Below, one piece after another: positions 1 through 7,150 of a stretch of 18,194 nt of DNA. Made by a program: the position numbers and the translations under genes. Location of the stretch: contig QHNB01000178.1 of the NCBI GenBank assembly GCA_003217965.1, positions 1 to 18,194 on the forward strand, written 5' to 3'. The notes under the pieces are model-generated. The model saw only the letters and a program-made list of their open reading frames with translations, did no database searches and had not been told where the DNA came from. Position 1 is the stretch's first letter, and every line of letters starts with the position of its first letter. This stretch comes from Verrucomicrobiota bacterium (lineage in GTDB: Bacteria > Verrucomicrobiota > Verrucomicrobiia > Chthoniobacterales > UBA10450).

Positions 1-107
1 AGACCTGCTCGGCCTTGGTCGAGCATCTCGACGGCGGGATCGAGATCGTCCACCAAACCCGGGGCCTGGCCGGGATTGGGCCCGCTCGAACACCGGCGAT
101 TGTATGA
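1..107 (+). CDS. 3' end of an unrecognised gene
   Basis: Frame 3 is open from the window edge to a TGA at 105-107. It encodes about 34 residues ending in HQTRGLAGIGPARTPAIV. The stop overlaps the start of the next gene as ATGA (104-107), a typical translational-coupling arrangement; this is the main reason to prefer this frame, because the other two plus frames are also open here. The fragment is too short to assign a family. No domain, signal or membrane segment can be judged. Confidence 0.4.
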   Translation, partial: TCSALVEHLDGGIEIVHQTRGLAGIGPARTPAIV

Positions 108-439
108 AGAAGAAAAAGAAACGCGTCGCGAAAAAACAGGAGACTTCACCGGTGCGGCAATTGGAGATGGAACTGCATGTGTTGCGGCGCGAATTGAAGA
201 TCGCGGCGCGTGCGTATACGCAGCGGCTGGAGCGGGATTTACTCGCGACCGCTGCCGCCCTCCACAAATTTGCCCCGGCGGAAGAACTCTCGCGGGAACA
301 ACTTCATCGCGTCCGGGATTTCGCGATCATGGTGCGGCAGCGTCGGCTTCGCCCAGAGAAGGGGCGCCGTAAAGATTTGCGCAAGATTGATAGCCTGATT
401 TCTGATTTGCAGCCGCTCCTCGATGAGGATCAGAAGTAG
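104..439 (+). CDS. Small basic helical protein, function unknown
   Basis: This is a 111-residue protein. The N-terminus is very lysine-rich (MKKKKKRVAKK). A charged, probably all-helical body follows (residues about 18-50, rich in Leu, Glu and Arg, then about 58-108), suggesting a coiled coil or a nucleic-acid or ribosome-associated accessory protein. There is no signal peptide, membrane segment or cysteine motif. The ATG overlaps the stop of the preceding frame by ATGA, which supports this start and a shared transcript. I do not recognise a family and assign no function. Coding status rests on the overlap, the full-length open frame and a plausible composition. Confidence 0.55.
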   Translation: MKKKKKRVAKKQETSPVRQLEMELHVLRRELKIAARAYTQRLERDLLATAAALHKFAPAEELSREQLHRVRDFAIMVRQRRLRPEKGRRKDLRKIDSLISDLQPLLDEDQK

Positions 440-604
440 CCTGCGTCTCTGGCTTCTCCTGGGCGTGGCAGCCTTCGTTTGCCGAATCGGCGACGCTTCC
501 TCTGCCGCTGAAGTAATCGTGAGCATTGTCGCCGTGAAAGCAATGCGTGGCGATGACGCTAAGAACGCCTCGACAGAGCGAGGCGGCTACAATGCGTTGA
601 CCGG
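423..604 (+). pseudogene. Possible truncated start of a secreted-protein gene
   Basis: An ATG at 423, inside the end of the preceding gene, opens a frame starting MRIRSSLRLWLLLGVAAFVC. It has a basic n-region, a hydrophobic core and an AxA-like site near residues 26-29 (DASSAAEV). After about 60 codons the frame continues only as antisense to sixA, with an unremarkable composition. It may be the 5' remnant of an exported-protein gene cut by rearrangement, or a chance frame. The stretch between the small basic gene and sixA holds nothing else apart from the hairpin listed next. Confidence 0.2.
566..585 (-). terminator. Hairpin just downstream of sixA
   Basis: CGCCTCG (566-572) pairs perfectly with CGAGGCG (579-585) around a 6-nt loop. 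On the minus strand it begins about 20 nt after the sixA stop and is followed by TTCTTAG, a poor but T-leaning tail. It probably marks the end of the long minus-strand phosphate operon. Because it is a perfect palindrome it could act in both directions. Confidence 0.4.
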
Positions 605-1072
605 TCAACGGGCAGCCTTCGCGAACTTCGGTGGGAAAAGCCAGAGCAATTTGCCCGAAGTGCAGCCCCGATTCGCATCGACGAGCGCAATGCCCGCTTT
701 AGAAATTTTGATGTCGCCACCGGTGAGTTCTTCAATGACAGCGGAAAACTCTGGCTCGTGACCGACCACCATAACGGATTCGCCTTCGACTTTCCCGACC
801 ATCTGCCGAAGCCGCTCAAGACTGAAGCCGTGAGCGAGCTTTGGCTCGATCTGCATTCCAATCGCGAGACGCTGAGCGACGATTTCAGCCGTTTGCGAGG
901 CCCGCGGGAGCGGGCTGGTTAGAATCGCATCGACCGAAAACTCGAGCCGATCCAAGAATTTAGCCACGCGCCTCATCTCTCGGCGGCCACGATCAGTGAG
1001 TGGCCGCTCGTCGTCCGGTTTGTTCCAGTCAGGCCAATCCGCTTCGCCGTGACGGAGAAAACAAATTTTCAT
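605..1072 (-). CDS. sixA: SixA-like phosphohistidine phosphatase
   Basis: This 155-residue protein has the usual SixA length and belongs to the histidine phosphatase (phosphoglycerate mutase-like) superfamily. The N-terminal catalytic motif is LRHGEA, with His8 expected to take the phosphoryl group. The conserved SPLPRASQTAEI lies at about 53-64 (Arg57), and the second catalytic histidine is in VGHEPEFS (His105). It ends LLWLFPP, as is common in the family. E. coli SixA removes phosphate from the HPt domain of ArcB; the substrate here is unknown. The frame is open further upstream, but the ATG at 1072 sits in a TGATG junction with the ROK kinase stop and places RHG at the expected residue 7. 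It is the last gene of the operon. Confidence 0.85.
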   Translation of the reverse strand: MKICFLRHGEADWPDWNKPDDERPLTDRGRREMRRVAKFLDRLEFSVDAILTSPLPRASQTAEIVAQRLAIGMQIEPKLAHGFSLERLRQMVGKVEGESVMVVGHEPEFSAVIEELTGGDIKISKAGIALVDANRGCTSGKLLWLFPPKFAKAAR

Positions 1073-1758
1073 CACAGCACGGCCCACTTCGGCCGCCGCG
1101 TGGCCGGGTTTTGCTGCCAGAGACGGCAGCCACCAAGATACGCATTTCGGTTGTGTCCAAGTTCGGCATGCGGCGGCAAGCGCTCGAGTAATTTGGCGCT
1201 GCCTCCCCCGAGGACAACATAATCCGCGACGAACGCTCGTTGCATTTGCGTTACGATTCGCTCGACTTCCTGCTGCCAAATCTTGCGCCCGACGCGCTTC
1301 AATCCGCTCTTGCCAACGCGATCCTCGATCGAACCGTCGGCCAGATAGGGCAGCTCGCCGAGCTCGAGCGAGAGAACAGCACCATTCCAGACAAGAGCGG
1401 AGCCGAAACCAGTGCCGAGTCCAATAAAAAGCATGCGACCACCGCGGTAACTGCCGAGGGCTTGCATGGCCGCGTCATTGATCAGCCGCACGGGTTTTTT
1501 GAATGCCTTTTCGAAATTGAAGCGGGTCCAACCCTTACCAAGGTTTTTGGGATCGGACAAAAGGCGACCATTCTTAATCGGCGCGGGAAAGCCGACCGAC
1601 ACGGCATCGAATTTCCAATCAGAGAGATTCTCGCGCACGCTGTTGAGAAGGTAGCGTGCTGTGAAATCTGGGCCGGATTCGATTTTGCGCCGCTCTGTCC
1701 GCGAAAGCATCATCTTCACGTTGGTGCCGCCAATATCGACGACGAGAATCTTTTTCAT
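1072..1758 (-). CDS. ROK-family kinase, probable polyphosphate glucokinase
   Basis: This 228-residue cytoplasmic sugar kinase has an N-terminal phosphate-binding motif VVDIGGTNVK (about 6-15), GFPAPI at 56-61, the catalytic Asp in LINDAA (Asp95), a second glycine motif GLGTGFGSAL (113-122), ELGELPY (132-138), and a C-terminal VLGGGSAK. The short length, the NLGKGW block and the ELG motif without the usual ROK CxCGxxGC zinc site resemble the polyphosphate glucokinase (PpgK) branch, which phosphorylates glucose using polyphosphate or ATP. Its place directly behind ppk1 supports that. Its ATG overlaps the ppk1 stop by ATGA, and its stop overlaps the sixA start. Donor and sugar specificity are inferred and cannot be read from the sequence; a plain glucokinase is the alternative. 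Confidence 0.75.
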   Translation of the reverse strand: MKKILVVDIGGTNVKMMLSRTERRKIESGPDFTARYLLNSVRENLSDWKFDAVSVGFPAPIKNGRLLSDPKNLGKGWTRFNFEKAFKKPVRLINDAAMQALGSYRGGRMLFIGLGTGFGSALVWNGAVLSLELGELPYLADGSIEDRVGKSGLKRVGRKIWQQEVERIVTQMQRAFVADYVVLGGGSAKLLERLPPHAELGHNRNAYLGGCRLWQQNPATRRPKWAVL

Positions 1759-2585
1759 GCGCGTTTACGATCGCCTTGGGCCGCTTTTATTGGCGTCAAT
1801 TTCATTCCAGTCTGAGCCTGTAATTCGGCGACTGCTCTGCGGGCCTGGCGCGAGCGCTCGCGAAAATGCAGTTGTGCCTGGGAACGGGGTGCACCTTCAA
1901 TGGGGTGCAGCCGCAGATAGCTGCCATCCGGCTGGAGCTCGCGCGCTTTGACGCGATCATTCAAGAAATTTGGCAGGACGTCATTGACGATTTCATCGCG
2001 TAACGCCGGCGCTTCGATTGGGAACGCGATTTCGACCCGACGATAAAAGTTCCGCGGCATCCAATCGGCGCTCGAGAGATAAAGATCGGGTTGGCCAGCA
2101 TTTTCAAAATAATAAGCGCGACTGTGTTCGAGAAAACGTCCGACAATGCTGATGACACGAATATTTTCGCTCAAACCCGGAACTTTCGGTCGCAAACAAC
2201 AAATACCGCGTACGATCAGATCGATTTTCACGCCGGCACATGAGGCCTCGTAAATTTTCTCGATGATTTCAGGATCCACCACCGAATTGAGCTTGGCGAT
2301 AATTCGGGCCGGCTTTCCCGCGCGCGCATGATCGCGTTCCCGTTCGATCAGCTGAATCAATCGGGTACTGAGATCAAAAGGCGCGACCATCATTTTCTTC
2401 AGGCCGGGATAACCAGCAAGACCCGTCAATGTGTTGAAAACGATCGCGACCTCATCCGTCAACTCCGGTGCGGCCGTGAACAGGCTAAAGTCGGTATAAA
2501 TGCGCGCGGTGCGATGGTGATAATTGCCGGTGCCAAGATGGACATATTGCCGCAGGCGATCGGAATCGCGTCTTACCACGAGCAA
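1755..2585 (-). pseudogene. ppk1: Polyphosphate kinase PPK1, C-terminal fragment
   Basis: This frame encodes the C-terminal PPK1 half: YVHLGTGNYH, YTDFSLFT, KLNSVVD, IVRGICCLRP and the second catalytic phospholipase-D-like motif FLEHSRAYYF (His154 of this frame, equivalent to E. coli His592). STADW-like SSADWMPRNF and a normal C-terminus follow. It begins in mid-domain: the true reading continues upstream as KALLVVRRD, directly abutting the N-terminal fragment in another frame. There is no plausible start; the first possible codon is TTG at 2585 inside the conserved core. It could be translated only poorly, if at all. Its stop overlaps the start of the ROK kinase as ATGA, so the operon joints around the lesion are intact. 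Confidence 0.85.
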
Positions 2586-3904
2586 CGCTTTGCAGTCACT
2601 TGCTTTCCGGCGTTGGCGGCTTCGATCAAAGCCTCCACGACGGGCGAGTCGCCGCTGGTGCGATAGAGCGTGATTTTGATGGCGAGCACTTGCGGATCGG
2701 TCGCGGCGATTTCGATGAAGTGGACGACCGGATCGAAGCTTTCATAAGGATGGTGCAGCAGGACATCCTGTTTGCGGATGACTTCGAAAATATCGGACTG
2801 AGGAGGCAACGCCGGATCGGTGGCGGGCTGAAACGGCCGATCTTTTAATTTGGCGAAGGCATCATTGGTGACCAGCGGCATCAAATGCGTCATGGAAAGC
2901 GGGCCATTGAGCCGGTAAAGATCGGCCTCTTGCAGGTCGAAAAAGGCGAGGAGTAACTCGCGGAAATCACGCGGGCAATCCGCTTCGACCTCGAGCCGAA
3001 CGGCCTTGCCGCGACTGGAGCGACGTAATTCCTGTTCGATGGTGCGCAACAAATTCTCCGCTTCTTCCTCGTCGATGTAGAGATCACTGTTCCGTGTGAC
3101 GCGAAAGGCATGAACGGCGTCGAGGATCAAACCGGGAAAGAGATCGGCGATGTGATGTTTGATCAGCGAAGCAAGATAAATGTACTCCCACGGCTCATCG
3201 TCATCTTTGCCGCGCGGCAGCAAGATCATGCGCGGAACGACTCTCGGGACCTGAACAATGGCGAGTAATGGCTCGCCGCCTCGCTTGGTGCGTGCGCGAA
3301 CGAGCAAATTATGGCTCTTGTTCAATAGCTGCGGAAAAGGATGGCTGGCGTCCACCGCGAGGGGTGTGAGCATCGGGAAAACTTCTTCCTGGAAATAACG
3401 CTTGGCCCATGCCGCGCGCTTCGCGCTTAGTTGCGCGATTTCGTGAAGCCGGATGCCGTTTTGCGCCAGGGTCGGCACCAATTCTTTGTTCCAAAATTCG
3501 TATTGAGTGGCGACCAGTTCGTGCGCGATGCGCTGGATCGCGTTGAACGTCTCCGTCGGCGTCATCCCGTCCGGACCGATGTCGCTCGTTTCGCTCTGGA
3601 TTTGTTGCTTGATGCCGGCAACGCGAATCTCGAAGAACTCATCAAGATTCGCGCTGAAGATCGTCATGAACTTGACCCGTTCGATCAGAGGCTGCGTCGG
3701 GTCTTGGGCTTCTTCGAGAACGCGGCGGTTAAACTCGAGCCAGCTTAACTCCCGGTTGATGAAATTAGCGGGATCAGAAAGATCCACCGCGCATTCCACC
3801 GGTTCGGCGAGTTGCGGGGCAACCGCTCCATCGGGTGTCGCGATTTTGGCTGCGCTTGATTGCATGTCAATTAGTCGGACGCCGCTGCCACGGCGCGGAC
3901 TCAT
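2573..3904 (-). pseudogene. ppk1: Polyphosphate kinase PPK1, N-terminal fragment
   Basis: PPK1 reversibly moves the ATP gamma-phosphate onto polyphosphate chains. This fragment holds the N-terminal and head domains and the start of the first catalytic domain: INRELSWLEFN, FSANLDEFFEIRVAG, FPMLTPLAVD, HPFPQL, KQDVLLHHPYESFDPV and ITLYRTSGDSPVVEALIEAA, then GKQVTA. After GKQVTA the frame runs into KRCSW and a TAA at 2573-2575. In normal PPK1, GKQVT is followed by about 39 residues (a VELxARFDE block through GLKxHA) before the KALLVVRR seen in the next frame. Those are missing here, including the autophosphorylated first histidine (E. coli His435). The ATG at 3904 is used; GTG at 3907 or ATG at 3865 are alternatives. 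It lies 40 nt after phoU. Confidence 0.88.
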
Positions 3905-3944
3905 CACCTAATCAGCGGCCAACGAATGCGCAAGCGACCAGCGG

Positions 3945-4634
3945 TCAAGCCGGCGCTGCGATTTGCTGGTGCCGAATGTCCTCCGCGGCGGCGGCGTAAA
4001 CCGCATCCTCTGCGATGTTCGTCGCGTGATCGCCTACGCGTTCCAGGTGACGCGCGATAAACATCAAATTCAAATAACCGCGGAGTTGTTCCGGATCATG
4101 CGCCATGCGGTCGATCAAGCGGCGGCTTACTTGAGCATTCATCTCATCGAGCTTGTCGTCCCGCGGAATCAGGGCCCGGGCAGCTTGCGCGTCTTCCCGA
4201 GCGTAGGCGTCCACCGCGTCCCGGAACATTGCCATCGCGTGTTCCTGGATCGGGGTAATCCACAATACCTCCGGCAACGGGGGGTGCTGGTTCAACTTCC
4301 GGGCTTTGCGCGCGATGTTGGTGGCCTGGTCCGCCATGCGCTCGAGATTGCCGCTAAGTTTCATCGCTGACACAACGCGCCGCAGATCCGACGCGACCGG
4401 CTGGAACCGGAGAAGCAAATCGATTCCGTCTTTATCGATTTGTTTTTCGAACTGATCGATTTCTTCGTCATCGGCAATGGCGAGCGCGCAGAGCTCGTCA
4501 TCACGTTCCGTCAAGCCCTTGAGGGCCCGGCCAAGACTGCGTTCCGTTTGGCTCGCCATCATCATGACGTTGTTACGCAGCCCTTCAAGCGCCTGCTCAA
4601 AAGTGCCGAGAGTATGTTTGCTTTCACTCAACAT
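3945..4634 (-). CDS. phoU: Phosphate signalling regulator PhoU
   Basis: This 229-residue cytoplasmic all-helical protein has the usual PhoU length, with two tandem three-helix repeats. Each carries the metal-binding signature: KLSGNLERMADQATNIA (about 92-108) and MFIARHLERVGDHATNIAEDAV (about 192-213). PhoU links the Pst transporter to the PhoR kinase and damps the Pho response when phosphate is plentiful. The start at 4634 (MLSESKHTL) matches the family N-terminus; the frame is open to 4877, but that extension only crosses pstB debris. It begins 5 nt after the pstB-remnant stop, the classical pstB-phoU joint. With pstB ruined here, it must act directly on PhoR, partner with a Pst system elsewhere, or be in transition. 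Confidence 0.93.
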   Translation of the reverse strand: MLSESKHTLGTFEQALEGLRNNVMMMASQTERSLGRALKGLTERDDELCALAIADDEEIDQFEKQIDKDGIDLLLRFQPVASDLRRVVSAMKLSGNLERMADQATNIARKARKLNQHPPLPEVLWITPIQEHAMAMFRDAVDAYAREDAQAARALIPRDDKLDEMNAQVSRRLIDRMAHDPEQLRGYLNLMFIARHLERVGDHATNIAEDAVYAAAAEDIRHQQIAAPA

Positions 4635-4639
4635 ATCGA

Positions 4640-4800
4640 TTAGCCGAACCGGCCGATGACATAGTCTTCCGTTTGTCGCTGCGATGGCATGTTGTGAGTA
4701 ACAATCACGATGGTGTAGTTTTCGCGCAACTGGTAGATCAGCTTTTCCACTTTCGCGGTCGCGATCGGATCGAGCGCCCGCGATGCAAAGCCACTGCAGC
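4640..4800 (-). pseudogene. pstB: Remnant of phosphate ABC transporter ATPase PstB
   Basis: On the minus strand, the frame ending at TAA 4642-4640 reads ALDPIATAKVEKLI, then ENYTIVIVTHNM, then directly QRQTEDYVIGRFG and stop. These are the PstB D-loop region, H-loop and C-terminus. About 30 residues normally lie between THNM and QTEDY. Just upstream, in a different frame, LCIA (4790-4779) matches the segment after the PstB signature motif. Roughly 50 nt that should separate it from ALD, including Walker B, are missing. No Walker A or intact signature is visible. The material up to phoR (4801-4888) may be further eroded PstB but cannot be aligned by eye. At least two separate deletions suggest real decay and not one sequencing slip. 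Confidence 0.82.
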
Positions 4801-4888
4801 CGAGGCCCGATCAGAGGGGAGAACGCGGCGACTTCGGCCATGGTTACACGATGCCGAACAGGCCACGAGTTCGGCAAACAACGAAATG

Positions 4889-6163
4889 TTACGATTGCGT
4901 GACGGAAGGACCTTCGGCGGGAAGGATGACACTGATCGTTGTGCCCTGGCCAATAACGCTTTCCGCCTCCACTCGGCCGCCGTGTAGTTGGGCGATGTGT
5001 TTAACGATGGACAGACCAAGACCGGTACCGCCGAGCTCGCGACTGCGGGCGCGATCGGCGCGATAAAATCGCTCGAAAATCCGCGGCAAATCTTCGGCCG
5101 GAATGCCAACACCCTCGTCCGCAACCGACAAAACAAGCTCACTGTCGCGCGTCCCAACGCCAATCACGACCCGCCCTCCTTCGCGGGAATACTTGACGGC
5201 ATTATCGAGCAAATTGTGAACGATCTCTTCTAGCCGCATTTCGTCGGCGCGGATTGATGGAAGCTCGGGCGCCAATCTTAGCTCAACCTGAAGCTTTTTT
5301 TGAAGGAAGCGCTTGGCCCAATCCCGCGTAACGCGATTAAGAAACTCGGGTAGCTTTACCCAGCTCAAATCCAAACTCGCTTCCTTTGCTTCCAATCGAG
5401 CCAAGCTCAGGAGGTCGTCGACCAAAAGATTCAGGCGATCGGAATGCCGCTTCATCACTCGATAAATGTGGCGCACTTCCGCTTGGTCGAGGTCGTGGGT
5501 CTCGAGCAAGGTCTCGAGATTGCCTCGGAAAATGGAAAGAGGCGTGCGCAATTCATGGGAAACATTGGCGACAAAATCCCGGCGAATTTCGTCGGCCTGT
5601 TTCAGCCGGGAGATATCTTGAAACAGGGCGACTACTCCAGTTGCCGGCTGACCGTTGTTTACAATCGGAATGGCGGTGAGCTGGAGATATTTTCTTTTAT
5701 CCGGTGCGCTCACTTCCACCGCTCGCGGTTCCGCGGCCTCAAGCGCATCGCCGATCGGTTCGAGAACATCAACATCGCGCACGATATCGAGCAGCGGTGT
5801 TCCGGGCGAGACCGAGCGGTGGCCGTAAAGATTCTCAAACGCCGGATTACAAAAAGTAATGTGGCGTCCGGAATCGACCACGAGCAAACCATCGGTTAAG
5901 GCGGCAAAGACGGCGCGCATTTGGGCTGCGTCCCGCGAGACTTGGCGATCGAGCTGCTGCTGGCGGGTAAGCAACTGCTCGAAGGCGACTCCGACCCTCT
6001 GGACCCGACCGCCGCCGGTTAATAGAAAAGTGCGCGGTTGTCCGCCATGGGCAATTGTCGCAAGCAACCGTTCAAGCTCGTGCCAGGGCGAGATCCATAG
6101 GCGGGTGACAATCAAGGCGGCGGCGAGAACGAGCAGGATCGCAGCGATCCACCATGCATGCAC
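4889..6163 (-). CDS. phoR: Phosphate-sensing histidine kinase PhoR
   Basis: This 424-residue membrane sensor kinase has one hydrophobic segment near the N-terminus (about 4-22) with no large periplasmic domain, as in PhoR. A PAS-type domain follows (about 84-190; LVVDSGRHITFCNPAFENLYG). The dimerisation H-box is FVANVSHELRTPLS (His203 phosphorylated). The ATPase domain has the N-box HNLLDNAVKY (about 316-325), DEGVGIP (349-355), FERFYRAD and GGTGLGLSI. It is expected to phosphorylate the adjacent PhoB at low phosphate and be restrained by PhoU. The start is GTG at 6163, 2 nt after the phoB stop, with no better codon in frame. All catalytic motifs are present, so it looks active despite the missing Pst genes next door. 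Confidence 0.93.
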   Translation of the reverse strand: MHAWWIAAILLVLAAALIVTRLWISPWHELERLLATIAHGGQPRTFLLTGGGRVQRVGVAFEQLLTRQQQLDRQVSRDAAQMRAVFAALTDGLLVVDSGRHITFCNPAFENLYGHRSVSPGTPLLDIVRDVDVLEPIGDALEAAEPRAVEVSAPDKRKYLQLTAIPIVNNGQPATGVVALFQDISRLKQADEIRRDFVANVSHELRTPLSIFRGNLETLLETHDLDQAEVRHIYRVMKRHSDRLNLLVDDLLSLARLEAKEASLDLSWVKLPEFLNRVTRDWAKRFLQKKLQVELRLAPELPSIRADEMRLEEIVHNLLDNAVKYSREGGRVVIGVGTRDSELVLSVADEGVGIPAEDLPRIFERFYRADRARSRELGGTGLGLSIVKHIAQLHGGRVEAESVIGQGTTISVILPAEGPSVTQS

Positions 6164-6165
6164 GA

Positions 6166-6861
6166 TTATGAATCCCGCAGCCGATAGCCAAAACCGCGCA
6201 CCGTTTCGATGGCATCGCCCGCCTTGCCAAGTTTTTCGCGTAATCGGCGCACATGGGTGTCAACCGTCCGCGTATCGATCACGCTCTCGTAACCCCATAC
6301 GTCGCTGAGCAAGCGATCTCGTTGCTGCACTCGGCCACGCCTTTGCACCAAGGTTCGCAGTAATTTGAACTCAAGCCCGGTGAGGTGAACGACTTTGCCA
6401 TTGACTGAAACCTGATGACGCACTCCATCGATCGTGATTGGACCGGCAACAAATGATTCCGCGTCGGCCGGCGTTTCGCCTCGACGGAGAATGGCCTGGG
6501 CGCGCAGAACAATTTCCCGCGGCGAAAAAGGCTTCGAAACGTAATCATCGGCGCCCAGCTCCAGTCCAAGAATTCGGTCGATTTCCTCCGCTTTGGCCGT
6601 GAGCATCAAGATCGGAATATGGCGCGTGAGAGAGTCAGACTTGAGAATTTTACAGACTTCAAGCCCAGGCATTTTGGGGAGCATGAGATCGAGCACGACC
6701 AGGGCGGGGGATTCCTCGCGCGCGCGACGCAATCCGGTAGCGCCGTCAGTCGCTGCGATAACGTTAAAACCAGTGGCGCGGCGGAAGGCGCGGGTGAGCA
6801 TTTCGACCACGTCCTCCTCGTCTTCAACGACAAGAACCTTCTTACCAGGAGCCGTACTCAT
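6166..6861 (-). CDS. phoB: Phosphate response regulator PhoB (OmpR family)
   Basis: This 231-residue protein has an N-terminal receiver domain (about 7-125): acidic pocket VVEDEED, phospho-acceptor Asp58 in VVLDLMLP, switch Thr88 in MLTAKAEE and Lys110 in SKPFSP. A C-terminal winged-helix DNA-binding domain follows (about 138-229; LTGLEFKLLRTLV, IDTRTVDTHVRRLREKLG, ETVRGFGYRL). Phosphorylated by PhoR, it would activate phosphate-starvation genes. The MLTAKAEEIDR segment and the close coupling with phoR support PhoB over other OmpR-family regulators. ATG at 6861 follows the H-box gene by 22 nt. Confidence 0.92.
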   Translation of the reverse strand: MSTAPGKKVLVVEDEEDVVEMLTRAFRRATGFNVIAATDGATGLRRAREESPALVVLDLMLPKMPGLEVCKILKSDSLTRHIPILMLTAKAEEIDRILGLELGADDYVSKPFSPREIVLRAQAILRRGETPADAESFVAGPITIDGVRHQVSVNGKVVHLTGLEFKLLRTLVQRRGRVQQRDRLLSDVWGYESVIDTRTVDTHVRRLREKLGKAGDAIETVRGFGYRLRDS

Positions 6862-6883
6862 GACCTGCTCCGCGTAGTAGACC

Positions 6884-7150
6884 TTACTGCAATTGTGTCG
6901 GCAAGCCTTCTGGTTTAGCGCCGATCTTTTCGTTCAGCGCGAGGGTGAACTCTTGCAGGCTCGACACGATCTGGGGCGCTTTGGTCAGGACGGCGGAGGC
7001 GAGTTTTTCCGCATAATCGGGCCGCCGCTGCGACATCTCTGCCAGAGCCATCATGACGGCCAAGGCATTGTTTACCGAATGCTTGATCTCGCTGTATTTT
7101 GATTGCAGCTGCGTCAGCTCGTCCCGGGGAATACTCGTGTTATCAGCCAT
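6884..7150 (-). CDS. Stand-alone histidine-kinase H-box-like protein
   Basis: This 88-residue soluble protein is the first gene of the Pho operon. Residues about 17-72 look like a histidine-kinase dimerisation helix pair. SEIKHSVNNALAVMMALAEM has an H-x-x-N-N core (His24, Asn27, Asn28) as in H-boxes of the type AHxxNNxLxVI, followed by a second helix ending SLQEFTLAL. There is no ATPase domain, receiver or membrane segment, and no room for one before phoB. It might be a phosphotransfer or decoy partner of PhoR or PhoB, or simply a fold relative. The start at 7150 gives a compact protein; the frame is open further upstream, but that part lies across the divergent uvrA start. Confidence 0.65.
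   Translation of the reverse strand: MADNTSIPRDELTQLQSKYSEIKHSVNNALAVMMALAEMSQRRPDYAEKLASAVLTKAPQIVSSLQEFTLALNEKIGAKPEGLPTQLQ

Noticed and set aside
1240..1815. A 191-codon plus-strand open frame antisense to the ROK kinase
   Set aside because: The opposite strand carries a protein with clear family motifs; this frame's product has no recognisable motif and arises from the GC bias of the real gene.
2573..2585. Programmed ribosomal frameshift joining the two ppk1 frames
   Set aside because: There is no slippery run or downstream structure at the junction, and a frameshift could not restore the roughly 38 missing residues that include a catalytic histidine.
4635..4877. Longer PhoU starting at 4877
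   Set aside because: The extra 81 residues have no PhoU similarity; they cross PstB debris, and the family N-terminus fits the ATG at 4634.
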